From: a bacterium
Lineage (GTDB): Bacteria > Bacillota > Bacilli > Lactobacillales > Streptococcaceae
Reading direction: 5' to 3'
Assembly: GCA_905221115.1 (NCBI GenBank)
Contig: CAJNBX010000006.1
Coordinates: 37,285-101,284 of the forward strand
DNA length: 64,000 nt
This document shows, piece by piece, positions 25,963 to 38,120 of this stretch (the stretch's first letter is position 1; every line of letters starts with the position of its first letter). The position numbers and the translations under genes are program-made. The notes under the pieces were generated by a model. That model had not been told where the DNA came from, searched no databases, and saw nothing but the letters and a program-made list of their open reading frames with translations.

Positions 25963-28374
25963 TTAAAAATAAAACTGAACCAGATCGCCTTCTGCTGTCG
26001 CCACTGAAATACAATCTTTCTCTACGCATTTCGCTGTTACTTTTTCTTGATTCACTTCAATCACACTTTTTTCAATACCTGGATAAGAGACGCTCAAATC
26101 TCCTCCACTCCTTGATAAAATGGTCATCTGCAAGAGTTTTTTACCCTCCCACTGCATACTAACTTCAAAATGTCCACGTGCCATTAAACCTGAAACAGAA
26201 CCTGTTGACCAGGCATCAGGTAGGGCGGCTAGAGGCACCAGATAAGCTGTATGAGACTGGAGTAACATTTCTGCCATGCCACTAGTAGCACCAAAATTAC
26301 CATCTATCTGAAAAGGAGGATGACTACACCAAAGATTGGGTAAGGTGGATGTCTTTAACTGCTCTGCTAATAATTTATGGGCTCGATTGCCATCTCCCAA
26401 ACGGGCCCAGAGATTGATCTTATTAGCCTTGGACCAACCTGTACCCCCATCTCCACGATCATTGAGGCTAGCACGCGCCGCATCAAGATAGTCTTGTCCC
26501 TTATGACTAAAGAGAGTTCCAGGATAGAGTCCCACCAGATGAGAAGCATGCCGATGTTGGGCCTCCACTTTCTCATTTTGAAAATGCTGTTCTTCCTCCT
26601 CATACCACTCTCTGATTCGACCAGATTGAGTGATTTGCAGAGGATTTAGTAAATCAAATTTTTCTTTGACTTCCGTCAACAAGTCCTCATCCATCCCCAG
26701 TTCTTGAGCAGCCTGAATAAAATCATGGAATAATTGCCAAGTAAGAGATTGGTCATAGGTATTGCCAATCGAAATCGGACCATGTTCTGGTGAATAAGAG
26801 GGAGAAGACACCCAACGCTGGGCCAGCTGATCCTCATGTAAAAAATCATTCCAAAAACGAACCGTTTCCCTCAACATGGGATAAATTTTCTCCCTGAGAT
26901 AGTCTTGGTCCCTATAAAATGAATAGGCTTCATAAACAGTTTGCATCATCCACGCATTGGCAGCTGGTGACCAACCCCAATAGTAATCCCAACCAGGTGC
27001 CGTCCAGCCAAAAGGAGTCGCTTGAGTATGAACCAACCAACCATTCTCCTCCCCTTCCTGAGAGACGATTCCTGCATACCTTGCAGCTGCTAGACGACCA
27101 TAGACACGCAAATCATCGATATAGTTGATGACCGGAAAGGCCGTCTCTAGAAGATTAGTAACATAGGCTGGCCAATAATTCATCTGCAGATTGATATTCA
27201 AGTGATAGTCTGAGTTCCAAGGAGGATTGTCGATCGCATTCCATACCCCTTGCAAGTTAGCTGGTAGAGCATCTGGACAATCTCTGGAAGAACTAATCAA
27301 TAAATACCGCCCATACTGGAAGAACAACTCCTCCAAAGACTGCCCTTCTTGTGGCTTATAATTTTTTAACAAATCATCTGTAGTGGATGCGTCAACATCA
27401 GCTCCCAAATCCAATTGAACACGCTGAAATAAGGCTTGGTAGTCCTGAATATGCCTTGATTTCAATTGGGCATAGCCCTTTTCTTTAGCTGTCTCCACCA
27501 AGTCTTTTACCTGTTGCTCTAAATCTATTTTCTTGCGATAATTGATAGCAGGATTTTGAGCAAAATCCGTCTTAGCCGCCAAGAAGAGATTAGCATAACT
27601 AGCTCCTGATATCTGAATCTTATCCGACCAAACTCTAATATCCCCATCTGTTTGCCAAGCTAGACAGCCAGCAAACCGCAGATTATTGTCCTTAACTCTT
27701 CCCTTCAGCAAAATATGAGAATCAGTAATATTCAGCTGGCATTCCTTGTAATCAGACTTTTTATGCTCATACTTTCCATCAGAAGCTAAATCGCGGGTCA
27801 AGGACAGTTCTATAATAAAATCTAGAGTTTCCGCCCCTTCCTTAGTAAAACGCTGAACCAAGAGATCATCTGGAAAACTGGCAAAGGCTTCACGTTCAAA
27901 TTTCGTTCCCTTATAGACATAAGAAGTCGTCGCAAGCGCCTTACTGATATTCAGCTGTCTCTGGTAATCCGTCACCTGAGACAAAGTCTTGCCTTGATTA
28001 CTAAACACAATATGAATATCCCCAAAGGATAGATAGGTCCCATATTGACTCGTTTTTGGTCCGACCAAATGCTGCTCAGCCAGTTCTTTTGCCCGATTGT
28101 AATCTCTCTTTTCCAAAGCCTGTCGAATCTCAGCTAAAAAGCTATACTGATCCTGAAGATTTCCACCCTGATAATCGGAACTATCAGGAAGTGGACCACC
28201 AGACCAGAGACTTTTTTCATTAAATTGAATCCGTTCAGCCCCTATAAGGCCAAATACTTTTGCCCCTAAAGAACCATTGCCTATTGGTAAGGCCTCTTCT
28301 TCCCAACCCTTATATGTTGTTGATGCTGGTTGCTTGTAGGCCAATACATAATCTTGTTTTTTATTCCTTATCAT
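25963..28374 (-). CDS. Glycoside hydrolase family 95, probable alpha-L-fucosidase
   Basis: 803 residues. The N-terminal segment WEEEALPIGNGSLGAKVFG...FNEKSLWSGGP is characteristic of GH95. The catalytic (alpha/alpha)6 barrel includes LPANLQGVWN, WNSDYHLNINLQMNYWPA, GWTAPGWDYYWGWSPAANAWM and RHASHLVGLYPG, and a C-terminal beta domain follows. GH95 enzymes are inverting 1,2-alpha-L-fucosidases, with some acting on galactose. There is no signal peptide or anchor, so it would act on imported oligosaccharides in the cytoplasm. Single gene with its own terminator; no fucose uptake genes are adjacent. Confidence 0.9.
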   Translation of the reverse strand: MIRNKKQDYVLAYKQPASTTYKGWEEEALPIGNGSLGAKVFGLIGAERIQFNEKSLWSGGPLPDSSDYQGGNLQDQYSFLAEIRQALEKRDYNRAKELAEQHLVGPKTSQYGTYLSFGDIHIVFSNQGKTLSQVTDYQRQLNISKALATTSYVYKGTKFEREAFASFPDDLLVQRFTKEGAETLDFIIELSLTRDLASDGKYEHKKSDYKECQLNITDSHILLKGRVKDNNLRFAGCLAWQTDGDIRVWSDKIQISGASYANLFLAAKTDFAQNPAINYRKKIDLEQQVKDLVETAKEKGYAQLKSRHIQDYQALFQRVQLDLGADVDASTTDDLLKNYKPQEGQSLEELFFQYGRYLLISSSRDCPDALPANLQGVWNAIDNPPWNSDYHLNINLQMNYWPAYVTNLLETAFPVINYIDDLRVYGRLAAARYAGIVSQEGEENGWLVHTQATPFGWTAPGWDYYWGWSPAANAWMMQTVYEAYSFYRDQDYLREKIYPMLRETVRFWNDFLHEDQLAQRWVSSPSYSPEHGPISIGNTYDQSLTWQLFHDFIQAAQELGMDEDLLTEVKEKFDLLNPLQITQSGRIREWYEEEEQHFQNEKVEAQHRHASHLVGLYPGTLFSHKGQDYLDAARASLNDRGDGGTGWSKANKINLWARLGDGNRAHKLLAEQLKTSTLPNLWCSHPPFQIDGNFGATSGMAEMLLQSHTAYLVPLAALPDAWSTGSVSGLMARGHFEVSMQWEGKKLLQMTILSRSGGDLSVSYPGIEKSVIEVNQEKVTAKCVEKDCISVATAEGDLVQFYF

Positions 28375-28391
28375 ACTACCATACTAACATA

Positions 28392-28420
28392 AAAAGCCTA
28401 GAAATCAATTCTAGACTTAC
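28392..28420 (-). terminator. gpmA terminator
   Basis: Minus strand AGTCTAGAA...TTCTAGGCTTTTT, close after the gpmA stop. Confidence 0.75.
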
Positions 28421-28426
28421 AATTTT

Positions 28427-29119
28427 TTATTTTCCAAGGTAGTATTCAGAAACTACGTTCAATTTTTCGTCGAATTCGAATACCAATGGTGGGAAGTTAG
28501 GAATTTCCACGTCCATGATTTCGTCATCTGACAAACCTTTGATGTGTTTTACAAGGGCACGGATTGAGTTACCGTGAGCTCCTACGAATACGTTTTTACC
28601 ATCTTTAAGAGCTGGAGCGATTTTATCTTCCCAGAATGGAAGAGCACGTTCCAAAGTCACTTTCAAGTTTTCAGCATCTGGGATTACTGAGTCGTCAAGT
28701 GAAGCATAACGACGGTCTGTGTGGGCTGAGTGCTCATCATCACGGTCCATATTTGGAGGCAATACATCGTATGAACGACGCCAGATGTGAACTTGCTCAT
28801 CACCAAATTGTTCAGCTGCTTCAGCTTTGTTTTTACCAGTCAAACCACCGTAGTGACGTTCGTTCAAGCGCCATGATTTTTCAACTGGAACCCACAATTG
28901 GTCAGAAGCTTCGAGAGCCAAGTTAGTTGTTTTGATCGCACGTTTCAATACTGAAGTGTAAGCTTGGTCAAATTCGATACCAGCTTCTTTGATCAATTTA
29001 CCAGCGTCAATCGCTTGTTGTGTACCTTTTTCAGACAAATCAACATCAGCCCAACCAGTGAAAAGGTTAGCTTTGTTCCATTCAGACTCACCGTGGCGAG
29101 CAAAAACCAATTTTACCAT
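28427..29119 (-). CDS. gpmA: 2,3-bisphosphoglycerate-dependent phosphoglycerate mutase
   Basis: 230 residues. Catalytic RHGESEWN near the N-terminus, [14 protein letters not shown], and the second catalytic histidine in [11 protein letters not shown]. It interconverts 3- and 2-phosphoglycerate in glycolysis. AAAGGAG precedes the ATG. The codon bias looks like that of a highly expressed gene. Confidence 0.97.
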   Translation of the reverse strand: MVKLVFARHGESEWNKANLFTGWADVDLSEKGTQQAIDAGKLIKEAGIEFDQAYTSVLKRAIKTTNLALEASDQLWVPVEKSWRLNERHYGGLTGKNKAEAAEQFGDEQVHIWRRSYDVLPPNMDRDDEHSAHTDRRYASLDDSVIPDAENLKVTLERALPFWEDKIAPALKDGKNVFVGAHGNSIRALVKHIKGLSDDEIMDVEIPNFPPLVFEFDEKLNVVSEYYLGK

Positions 29120-29296
29120 TAGATGGATTCTCCTTTAAATTTTCCGAGGTTTCCCCTCGTTTATCTATTCTATTTTACACAATTTTTCACAAAAAAGCTA
29201 GTCAAAACCAAAAAGGAAAGGACTGTTTGGCAATGTTTGGCAATCGCATTGTTTTTGATTGTTTCTATTCTATCATCATTATTTAATCTTTAAAAA

Positions 29297-29326
29297 ACAC
29301 CCCAATTTCTAACATTTGGGGTGTAA
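29297..29326 (-). terminator. Terminator after the lipoprotein gene
   Basis: Minus strand ACACCCCAA...TTGGGGTGTTTTTT. Confidence 0.85.
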
Positions 29327-29366
29327 TTTAACCAATTATTCTCAATTACTACAAAAAATTTCTATC

Positions 29367-29843
29367 TTACTGTAGTTGAGATGTCAAAGTTTTCAACTGT
29401 TTTTGCAAATTGTCTCTAAAGTCTTTCAATTGTTGAGACAATTTTGATTTATCATCTTCCTTAATCTCAGTTGACCCTAGCAAATCATATATTTTTTTCT
29501 GCGCATCGAATAATTTTTGAGTTGACTCTTTTAGCTTGGTAAACGACTCATTATTTTCCATAGCTGTGCCTTTGAAACTTTCCTCAGCTTTAGTAAAATA
29601 ATCATCAAAAATCTTTTTATAAAGATCTATATAATCTGCATAAGTACGTATTGATTCAATCGCATCGTCTGTTACAACCGGTGTATCAAGAGTGATTGTT
29701 TCTTTTGAGGTATTAGATGTTGCTACTGTCTTCTCATCACTACTTGTTGAAGTAGTCTTTGCATTTTGTGCTCCACATGCAGCGAGAAGAGAAACAGATA
29801 ATAGAACTGCTCCTAGACCGATAAACTTTTTTGTTCTTTTCAT
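29367..29843 (-). CDS. Small lipoprotein of unknown function
   Basis: 158 residues. A lipoprotein signal peptide ends in SLLAACGAQ. A Ser/Thr-rich linker (TTSTSSDEKTVATSNTS) leads to a helical, charged domain (about residues 60-158) with KLKESTQKLFDAQKKIYDLL. I do not recognise a family with known function. It follows the membrane-protein gene by 13 bases and shares its transcript. Confidence 0.8.
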   Translation of the reverse strand: MKRTKKFIGLGAVLLSVSLLAACGAQNAKTTSTSSDEKTVATSNTSKETITLDTPVVTDDAIESIRTYADYIDLYKKIFDDYFTKAEESFKGTAMENNESFTKLKESTQKLFDAQKKIYDLLGSTEIKEDDKSKLSQQLKDFRDNLQKQLKTLTSQLQ

Positions 29844-29856
29844 GCTAAAATACCTT

Positions 29857-30237
29857 TTATTCTTCTGATTTGAATTTCTTCAATGTTGCAAGGAATAGAG
29901 ATCCTCCAATAATAGCAAGAATCCCCCCAACCCATCCTAAGAATGGAATGAGACTAACTCCACCTGAAACAATCATTAGTACAGACGGAGCTGCACCTAC
30001 ACGATTATCTCCTTTATAGTAAACAATAGCAATGATACCAAGAACAAGATTTGCAATCTTCAAGGCATTTAAGAGTAAGGCAACACCTGAAACAGCCCCT
30101 GCAGTAGCTCCTCCATTAAGAGTTGTAGCAACTGTATTTACCGCTGTTCCCAACAAGACAAAAGGGCCAATAAGAAGTAAAATTCCTCCCACAAGACCGA
30201 CGATACCACTAATTAAAGCAAGTGTTTTTGATTTCAT
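29857..30237 (-). CDS. Small membrane protein (DUF4064-like)
   Basis: 126 residues with four hydrophobic segments and glycine-rich helices (SGIVGLVGGILLLIGPF; FLGWVGGILAIIGGSLF), ending in a short charged tail KKFKSEE. It resembles the DUF4064 type of four-helix protein that often accompanies exported small proteins. AAAGGAG precedes the ATG. It is the first gene of a pair with the lipoprotein. Confidence 0.75.
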   Translation of the reverse strand: MKSKTLALISGIVGLVGGILLLIGPFVLLGTAVNTVATTLNGGATAGAVSGVALLLNALKIANLVLGIIAIVYYKGDNRVGAAPSVLMIVSGGVSLIPFLGWVGGILAIIGGSLFLATLKKFKSEE

Positions 30238-30455
30238 AATAAAATCTCCTTTTTATTTTTTTCAAATAAAATTGTATCATATTTGCTAAAAAAAAAAGTA
30301 TTTTCTGATATTATAAAATAAAAATTTGTATAATATGAAATAAAATATAATACTTTTCAGAAATCAAAAGCAATTACACAAATTTATTATTGTAAAAATG
30401 TGACACAATTTACCAATCTTATCCGCAATATCAAATTCGCATTTTATCTTACTGC

Positions 30456-30495
30456 TGTCAGCTTGCTATGTTTCTCTTTGATTCTTGTTGAGTAT
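30456..30495 (+). repeat. Decayed BOX fragment (boxC end)
   Basis: GTTTCTCTTTGATTCTTGTTGAGTAT resembles the last part of boxC (GTTTGCTCTTTGATTTTCATTGAGTAT). The rest of the 400-base gap (30238-30638) is very AT-rich with no gene seen. Confidence 0.5.
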
Positions 30496-30531
30496 AAAAA
30501 GTCACACCTCGCAAATTTTCAAAATAAATAA

Positions 30532-30578
30532 AAAACGCATCGTATCAGGTGTTCAAAAACTTGATACAATGCGTTTTA
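30532..30578 (-). terminator. ileS terminator
   Basis: AAAACGCATCGTATCA... pairs with TTGATACAATGCGTTTT (one mismatch), downstream of ileS on the minus strand. Confidence 0.85.
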
Positions 30579-30638
30579 TAGTTTATAAGATTAGTTGTCT
30601 TTTCTTCTCAAATTGAATTTTAAATGGACTTTTCAACC

Positions 30639-33431
30639 TTATTTCTCTTCAAATCCTTCTGCGACTGCGTCTGCAAAGTTTTCTTCTACGATGCTTGCAC
30701 AGTGGTCACAGATGACTGCGTGGTAACTGCGTTCTGCTGTTGTTGGGTCGATACGACGGCAACGGTCACACACATCACCTGCAGCGCGTTCTACTGTGAA
30801 GGCTACATCTTCGAAGCTAACGGCAGCTTCTGGAACTGGTTCTTCTGCGATGGTCAAGTCTGACACGATTAAAAGTTGAGCAACATTGCTGTTTACTGCT
30901 TCGAGTAGAGTTTTCACCACTTCATTTGGGTAAACTGTCAAGTGTGCTTCAAGTGATTTACCGATAACTTTGGCATTACGAGCCTCTTCCAAGGCTTTTT
31001 GAGCTTGTCCACGGAAGTCCATGAAGGCTGCCCATGTATCCAAGATTTCCTCTTGATTAGCAAAAGTTTCTGCTTCTGGCAATTCTGACAATTGAACGAA
31101 GTCTTCAGCTTCAAACTCAAGATATGACCAAATTTCCTCTGCTGTGTGAGGAAGAATTGGTGTCAAGAGTTTCGTGATTTTCACAAGAATGTCATAGAAG
31201 ACAGTCTGCATTTGACGGCGTTCCAGTGATTTGGCACCTTCGATGTAAACAACATCTTTAGCAAAATCAAGGTAGAAGGCTGACAAATCAACGTTGATAA
31301 AGTTCACCAAGGCCTTGTAGATTGTCAAGAATTCAAAGTTTGCATAAGCATCACGAATGGTCTTAACAAGCTGGTTAAAGCGAATCGTCATGTACTTATC
31401 AACTGAGCGAAGCTCATCGTAAGCTACTGCATCTTGAGACGGGTTAAAGTCAGATGTGTTAGCAATCAAGAATCGAAGGGTGTTACGGATTTTACGGTAA
31501 GTTTCAGAGACTTGGCTCAAGATATCCATAGAGATACGCACGTCGTTGCTTGAATCAACACTTGTTACCCAGAGACGCAAGATTTCTGCACCAAATTGTT
31601 TTTCAACATCGCTTGGAGCAATGGTATTTCCAAGAGATTTAGACATTTTCTCACCTTTACCATCAAGGGCAAATCCTTGTGACAGAATTTGTTTGTAAGG
31701 TGCTACACCATGGTTGGCAACAGATGTGATGAGTGATGAGTTGAACCAACCACGGTATTGGTCAGAACCTTCTAGGTAAAGGTCTGCTGGGTAAGTCAAC
31801 TCAGGCCGGTTTACCACAACTCCATTCCATGATGAACCTGAGTCAAACCAAACGTCCATGATATCTGTTTCTTTCTTGAACTCGCCATTTGGTGAACCTG
31901 GATGAGTAAATCCTTCTGGCAAGAGATCCTTAGCATCACGTTCCCACCAAATGCTTGAACCATGTTCTTCAAAAAGTTGAGCTACGTGTTCAATAGTTTC
32001 AGCTGTCATGATAGCTGTACCATCTTCAGCGTAGAAGATAGGAAGTGGAACACCCCAAGCACGTTGACGAGAGATGACCCAGTCACCACGGTCACGAATC
32101 ATATTGTAAAGACGGACTTTACCCCATTCTGAGTGGAATTTCACTTTTTCAATTTCATCCAAGATTTCTTGGCGGAATTTAGAAACTGAGGCAAACCATT
32201 GTGGTACTGCACGCCAGATGATTGGTTTCTTAGTACGCCAGTCAAATGGGTATGAGTGAGAGATTTCTTCTTGGGCAAGAAGGAGGTTACCAAGTTTCTC
32301 GATAACAGTTGGAACTACCTTTTCATAGAATTGACCTTCAAACTCAGGACCAGCATTCTTCATCATGATACCACGTTCGTCAACAGTCACTGCGACTTCA
32401 AGACCATTAGCAATACCAACATTGTAGTCATCCTCACCAAAACCAGGGGCTGTATGGACAATACCAGTACCAGAGTCAGTTGTAACGTGGTCACCAAGGA
32501 TAACCAATTCATCTACAGCTGTATCCCATGGGTGTTCTGTAACGATGTGGTTGAGTTCTTGACCACGATAAGTTGCCAAAACTTGAACATCAGCCCAGCC
32601 AAATTTCTCAGACAAGCTAGTCAACAATTCTGCAGCAACGACAAACTTACGAGTTTCACCAGCAGGTTGAACCAAAACGTAATCAATATCTGCACCAACA
32701 GTTAAACCACGAGAAGCTGTGATGGTGAATGGTGTAGTTGTCCAGACAACGATATAAGTATCTGTATCTAGAATTCCTTTGCCATCTTTTACCTTATTGG
32801 CATAGTAAAGGGAAGTTGAAACCAAGTCATGGTATTCAATCTCTGCTTCAGCAAGGGCTGACTCAGATGACCATGACCAGTAAACTGGCTTGGCACCACG
32901 GTAGATATAACCTTTATTAGCCATCTCACCGAAGACACGGATTTGGGCTGCTTCATAGTCAGGAGTCAAAGTCACATATGGATTTTCCCAGTCACCAGAA
33001 ACACCCAAACGTTTAAAATCTTCACGTTGTTTATCTACTTGAGAAAGTGCGTATTCACGGCAAAGTTTCAAGTACTCAACCAAGTCCATTTCTTTACGTT
33101 TGATACCTTGTTTTGCCAAAACTTGCTCGATTGGCAGACCATGTGTATCCCAACCTGGAATATAAGGAGCATAAAATCCTGACATTGATTTCGAGCGAAC
33201 AATGATATCTTTGGAAATCTTGTTCATAGCGTGTCCAACGTGAATATTTCCGTTCGCGTATGGAGGGCCATCATGCAAGGTGAAATGAGGTTTTCCTTGG
33301 TTCAATTCTTGACGACGTTGATAAAGTTTTGCATCTTCCCATTCCTTTTGCCAAACTGGCTCTTTGGTCGGAAGGCCTGCACGCATTGGGAAAGCTGTTT
33401 TCCCAAGATTAAGGGTATCTTTGAGTTTCAT
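30639..33431 (-). CDS. ileS: Isoleucyl-tRNA synthetase
   Basis: 930 residues. Class I HIGH motif in [16 protein letters not shown] (about 57-72), editing domain ([15 protein letters not shown]), KMSKS in [10 protein letters not shown], anticodon-binding domain, and a C-terminal zinc finger CDRCRRI...CDHC. Full length for the bacterial enzyme. It is controlled by the isoleucine T-box leader upstream. Confidence 0.98.
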   Translation of the reverse strand: MKLKDTLNLGKTAFPMRAGLPTKEPVWQKEWEDAKLYQRRQELNQGKPHFTLHDGPPYANGNIHVGHAMNKISKDIIVRSKSMSGFYAPYIPGWDTHGLPIEQVLAKQGIKRKEMDLVEYLKLCREYALSQVDKQREDFKRLGVSGDWENPYVTLTPDYEAAQIRVFGEMANKGYIYRGAKPVYWSWSSESALAEAEIEYHDLVSTSLYYANKVKDGKGILDTDTYIVVWTTTPFTITASRGLTVGADIDYVLVQPAGETRKFVVAAELLTSLSEKFGWADVQVLATYRGQELNHIVTEHPWDTAVDELVILGDHVTTDSGTGIVHTAPGFGEDDYNVGIANGLEVAVTVDERGIMMKNAGPEFEGQFYEKVVPTVIEKLGNLLLAQEEISHSYPFDWRTKKPIIWRAVPQWFASVSKFRQEILDEIEKVKFHSEWGKVRLYNMIRDRGDWVISRQRAWGVPLPIFYAEDGTAIMTAETIEHVAQLFEEHGSSIWWERDAKDLLPEGFTHPGSPNGEFKKETDIMDVWFDSGSSWNGVVVNRPELTYPADLYLEGSDQYRGWFNSSLITSVANHGVAPYKQILSQGFALDGKGEKMSKSLGNTIAPSDVEKQFGAEILRLWVTSVDSSNDVRISMDILSQVSETYRKIRNTLRFLIANTSDFNPSQDAVAYDELRSVDKYMTIRFNQLVKTIRDAYANFEFLTIYKALVNFINVDLSAFYLDFAKDVVYIEGAKSLERRQMQTVFYDILVKITKLLTPILPHTAEEIWSYLEFEAEDFVQLSELPEAETFANQEEILDTWAAFMDFRGQAQKALEEARNAKVIGKSLEAHLTVYPNEVVKTLLEAVNSNVAQLLIVSDLTIAEEPVPEAAVSFEDVAFTVERAAGDVCDRCRRIDPTTAERSYHAVICDHCASIVEENFADAVAEGFEEK

Positions 33432-33436
33432 GGTAT

Positions 33437-33680
33437 CTCCTTTATAAATAATAACAAATTAAAAACCACGACTGCCAAAAAGGACGAAAATCGTGGTACC
33501 ACCTTTATTCGGAAAAAGATCTAGTCTTTCTCCCTCTTATCCCGTAACGTGGGGAACGTCAAATCCTACTAACTTCAGACTTGAGTTTTTGAGAGGATAA
33601 TCTTATCATTAGGGAATGCAGGACTCACACCATCTCCTGCTCGCTGGAAATATAAGGATAAGATATTGTTCTCATATCAT
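33437..33680 (-). promoter_or_regulatory. T-box leader, isoleucine specifier, controlling ileS
   Basis: Read on the minus strand, the conserved T-box TGGTACCACG (complement of 33492-33501) follows a long stem I. The base of stem I pairs GAGA...TATCTTATC with GATAAGATTATCCTCTC, and the loop on its 3' side presents AUC (complement of 33596-33598), an isoleucine codon. A competing terminator hairpin ACCACGA...TCGTGGTTTTT lies at about 33461-33500. Uncharged tRNA-Ile would pair with the specifier and stabilise the antiterminator, raising ileS expression. Confidence 0.92.
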
Positions 33681-33683
33681 TTC

Positions 33684-34565
33684 TTATAAAATTGTAACGG
33701 ATTCTTGCGGTGCTTCAAATCCTGGTGCTGAATCAAACGTTTCTGTAGCTGGTGTTGGAGCCGAAGGATGTACTGGAGCTACTTCTGGTTCTTCGTACAT
33801 TGGACCAACTGGATGAGCAGGCTCTTCTTCCATTTGAGGACTCACTACAGGAGTTGGATTTTCCACTTCCTGTTTAGCTTGAGCTTCAAATTCAGCCAAT
33901 TCTTTATTGGCTGCCTCAATACGAGCCTGTAACTCTGTCATTTCTGCTTGAGAGAACTGACGTGTCATATCAATTGGTTCTTCCTCAATTGGAGCTGGAA
34001 TCGGTTCTCCAAGTACTTCGCTAACAACTTCTTTAAAGGCTTCATCACTTGTCTGAAGATAAGTAGCTGTTGGACGAAGAATATCTTCCCAATCTGAAGA
34101 TTCAACAATAGCCAACTGACTCTCAATTGTAGATTTGAGACGTTGGTGGAAGACACGACTCTTGTTCTTCAATTCTTCGGTTTCAACAGCAACTTTCTTA
34201 GCATTATCAGCTGCCTGACGAAGAATTTCATTTGCCTTGTATTTTGCTTCTTCCAATAATCGATGTGCATCCTGTTCAGCTTGATGAATAATATTATTTG
34301 AACGATCGTGTGCTGTTTGTTTCACTCTCTCAGCTGTATCTTGGGCAATCAATACAGACTGGCTCAACGAATCTTTCATCTCATCAAAGTAAGACAAACG
34401 CTCTTCCAAATTTTTAATATGTAAATCCTTATCATGATTAGAACGAACTAAATCTTCATAATCACGAACTACAATATCTAAAAATTCATCTACTTCTTCT
34501 GGATCAAAACCTCTAAAACGTGTGCTAAAGGTTTTATCTTTGATTTCTAACGATGTAATTGGCAT
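33684..34565 (-). CDS. divIVA: Cell-division protein DivIVA
   Basis: 293 residues from MPITSLEIKDKTFSTRF at 34565, behind GTGAGG; four upstream codons in the longer frame are discounted. The N-terminal membrane-targeting domain includes the RFRGFDPEEVDEFLD motif. Long coiled coils extend to about residue 170, and an acidic, proline-rich tail (VENPTPVVSPQMEEEPAHPV) ends the protein. That tail seems longer than in the pneumococcal protein (about 262 residues as I recall). It marks poles and septum and helps organise division. Last gene of the division cluster. Confidence 0.95.
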   Translation of the reverse strand: MPITSLEIKDKTFSTRFRGFDPEEVDEFLDIVVRDYEDLVRSNHDKDLHIKNLEERLSYFDEMKDSLSQSVLIAQDTAERVKQTAHDRSNNIIHQAEQDAHRLLEEAKYKANEILRQAADNAKKVAVETEELKNKSRVFHQRLKSTIESQLAIVESSDWEDILRPTATYLQTSDEAFKEVVSEVLGEPIPAPIEEEPIDMTRQFSQAEMTELQARIEAANKELAEFEAQAKQEVENPTPVVSPQMEEEPAHPVGPMYEEPEVAPVHPSAPTPATETFDSAPGFEAPQESVTIL

Positions 34566-34573
34566 ATTTTTCC

Positions 34574-35359
34574 TCACTTACTTAATAATAACTGGACTGT
34601 TATTTTTTTCTTCTCTTTTTTAGTTTGTCCCTTATCTTGAAGCAACCTCAAACGCCCAAATTTTCTCACACTAATCAAGTCTCCGACTTGAACAGTATAA
34701 TCTGATTTGTCTACCACATGATAATTTACTTGGACAAGTTTCTTTTCAATCAACTGGTTTGCTTGATTCCTAGATAGTTTCAAAACATTTGATAAAAGAA
34801 CATCTAATCTAAAACTAGACACACATAAATCCAGCTCTCGATACTGTTCTAGCTTATCTATTTTCTCGGTGAAAGGACGTTCCTCCAGCGAAACGGGTAT
34901 ACGGCCAATTTTCTTTAATCCATCTTGAAAGAGAAGAAGAAACTGCTGATTAATCATAATCTGCGCCCGTTCTTCATCTACTAGGATATCTCCAAAAAGT
35001 TTCCGTTCAATCCCTAATTGATTGATGACTGTCCCTAAAATCTTAGCATGCGTTAAGTGTTCAAATTTATTAGAATACACAATTTCCTGGAGAGATATTT
35101 CAAAATCTGAAAACTCTGGTTGAAAATAATCTGGGTATAATAAAATTCGGACATACTCACTCGAGACGAATTCCCCACTACTGCTACAAGCAAGACCATA
35201 GGTTTTGGCTAAAATTTTTAATAGTTTCTCCTGATGAGGATTGATAAAAGGAGTTAAAAAAGGAGCATAGCTATCTTCTACCTTCTTTATCCATTCCATT
35301 CCCTTATCAAGAAATGGACGATCTTCTATGGAGAAATGCTGGTAAATCCCTTTATTCAT
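34574..35359 (-). CDS. ylmH: YlmH, S4-domain RNA-binding protein
   Basis: 261 residues from MNKGIYQHF at 35359, whose ATG overlaps the ylmG stop (ATGA). The longer frame reads back into ylmG and is not used. The C-terminal S4 domain (RLDVLLSNVLKLSRNQANQLIEKKLVQVNY) binds RNA. It is implicated in ribosome rescue and tied to division genes by position. Confidence 0.94.
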   Translation of the reverse strand: MNKGIYQHFSIEDRPFLDKGMEWIKKVEDSYAPFLTPFINPHQEKLLKILAKTYGLACSSSGEFVSSEYVRILLYPDYFQPEFSDFEISLQEIVYSNKFEHLTHAKILGTVINQLGIERKLFGDILVDEERAQIMINQQFLLLFQDGLKKIGRIPVSLEERPFTEKIDKLEQYRELDLCVSSFRLDVLLSNVLKLSRNQANQLIEKKLVQVNYHVVDKSDYTVQVGDLISVRKFGRLRLLQDKGQTKKEKKKITVQLLLSK

Positions 35360-35622
35360 CCTATCATCGCCAGAAAACGGACTAGGTTTTCTCCTAAAAA
35401 TCGAATCAAAACAATCGCAACCCAAACAGATAAATCAAGACCTGCTATCTGTAAAGGCAGGCGTTGCAAAGGAGCAAGCACTGGTTTTACCAATGCTACA
35501 ATCCAACGACCCAAACTTGATTCATAGGCACCTGGAAACCAAGACATGACAGCAAAGGCTACCAAAATCAGGGAGTAAATATCCACTGCATTATAAATCA
35601 GACGAATTAAAAAAATCATCAT
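35356..35622 (-). CDS. ylmG: YggT-family membrane protein YlmG
   Basis: 88 residues with two membrane regions flanking [19 protein letters not shown], the YggT family layout. Start overlaps the sepF stop and stop overlaps ylmH (ATGA at both ends), showing tight translational coupling. Confidence 0.94.
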   Translation of the reverse strand: MMIFLIRLIYNAVDIYSLILVAFAVMSWFPGAYESSLGRWIVALVKPVLAPLQRLPLQIAGLDLSVWVAIVLIRFLGENLVRFLAMIG

Positions 35623-36158
35623 CGTACTCTATTTCGTCTCATATCAAAATCAAACTCACCCTGTTGATCTTCATCTGGTAAACGAATATCTTCAACATTT
35701 ACAATAACATTCACTGGTGTCAACAGGTACATGGTAGAAGCTACCTTTTTCAAATTTCCAGCTAGAACATGGCAAGCTCCATCCAGATAATCTAAACAAC
35801 GACGAGCTTGCACTTCAGTCATATATTGAAAATCAATCAAAATACTTTCGTTTCCTGCTAATAAATCAACAATTTCTATCGCATCTTCATATTTTCTAGG
35901 ATAACGAACATCAATTGTTACTTTTTCAGTAGAATGCTGATTTTGCTTTGCTAACTCTTGTTGACGTGCATGCAGTCTAGTAATATTATTTTCTTTTGTA
36001 CTACTTGTGCTTGGTGTTTGATTCGTTGAGAGAGCCTTTTCCTGTGTAGAATTTACTGGAGTTAAAATGGGCTCATCTCGTTTTTCATTAGGGAGACTTA
36101 AATCCTCATCCTCCGTAAAATAATCTATAAATCTATCGAATCTATCTTTTAAAGACAT
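35619..36158 (-). CDS. sepF: Cell-division protein SepF
   Basis: 179 residues. An N-terminal amphipathic membrane-binding helix ([14 protein letters not shown]), a Ser/Thr-rich linker, and the SepF fold from about residue 85 ([21 protein letters not shown]...[28 protein letters not shown]). It tethers FtsZ to the membrane together with FtsA. Confidence 0.95.
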   Translation of the reverse strand: MSLKDRFDRFIDYFTEDEDLSLPNEKRDEPILTPVNSTQEKALSTNQTPSTSSTKENNITRLHARQQELAKQNQHSTEKVTIDVRYPRKYEDAIEIVDLLAGNESILIDFQYMTEVQARRCLDYLDGACHVLAGNLKKVASTMYLLTPVNVIVNVEDIRLPDEDQQGEFDFDMRRNRVR

Positions 36159-36167
36159 GGTTCTCTC

Positions 36168-36839
36168 CTACTTAAAAAATGCTGTACCTATGCGAACAAA
36201 GGTGGAACCGAATTGAATCGCTTCTTTATAATCACGACTCATTCCCATACTTAACTCGGTCATAGGCATATTTGGAATTTGTTTTTCTTGGATTTCTTTT
36301 TGTAAATCTTGGGTCGCCTTGAAAATTTCTTTCAACTGCTCACTGCTAGCCTCAAAAGGTGCCATCGTCATTAAACCAACATATTCAATCTTATCTAGTC
36401 GGGCTAGTTCTGGCAAGACTTCCAATAATTCTTCTCTCGAAAAGCCGTGTTTACTTTCTTCTTTAGAAATATTTACTTGAAGGAAACACTTGATGACTCG
36501 GTCACTTCTTTTTTGGATTTCCTCTGCTAGCTTTACTGAATCCAATGCATGGAAATAATCAACGTATTGAATGACATCTTTCACCTTACGTCTTTGCAAG
36601 GTACCAATCAAATGCCAAGTCACATCTCGATCTTTTAAAGCTTGATATTTCTCTAGAAACTTATCTACACGATTTTCACCGATATGATGAACCCCTAGCG
36701 GAAGCAAGGCTTCCGCTGTCGGTACATCTACATACTTGGTAACTGCAATGACAGAGACTGAGCCACTCTCGCGATGAGCACTCAGACTTGCTTCTGCGAC
36801 TTCTCGAAAAACACGTTCTGTATTTTCTTTTACATTCAT
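36168..36839 (-). CDS. ylmE: YggS-family pyridoxal-phosphate homeostasis protein
   Basis: 223 residues. The PLP-binding lysine lies in VIAVTKYVDV (Lys about 35). HHIGENRVDKFLEKY, WHLIGTLQRRK and LSMGMSRDYKEAIQFGSTFVRIG are the family's conserved segments. It is in the division operon, between ftsZ (4 bases) and sepF. Confidence 0.95.
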   Translation of the reverse strand: MNVKENTERVFREVAEASLSAHRESGSVSVIAVTKYVDVPTAEALLPLGVHHIGENRVDKFLEKYQALKDRDVTWHLIGTLQRRKVKDVIQYVDYFHALDSVKLAEEIQKRSDRVIKCFLQVNISKEESKHGFSREELLEVLPELARLDKIEYVGLMTMAPFEASSEQLKEIFKATQDLQKEIQEKQIPNMPMTELSMGMSRDYKEAIQFGSTFVRIGTAFFK

Positions 36840-36843
36840 TTAC

Positions 36844-38106
<1,263 letters not shown>

Positions 38107-38120
38107 TTATTTTTCCTCTT

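Noticed and set aside
32256..32705. 149-codon plus-strand frame opposite ileS
   Set aside because: Antisense to the conserved ileS editing domain with no independent support.
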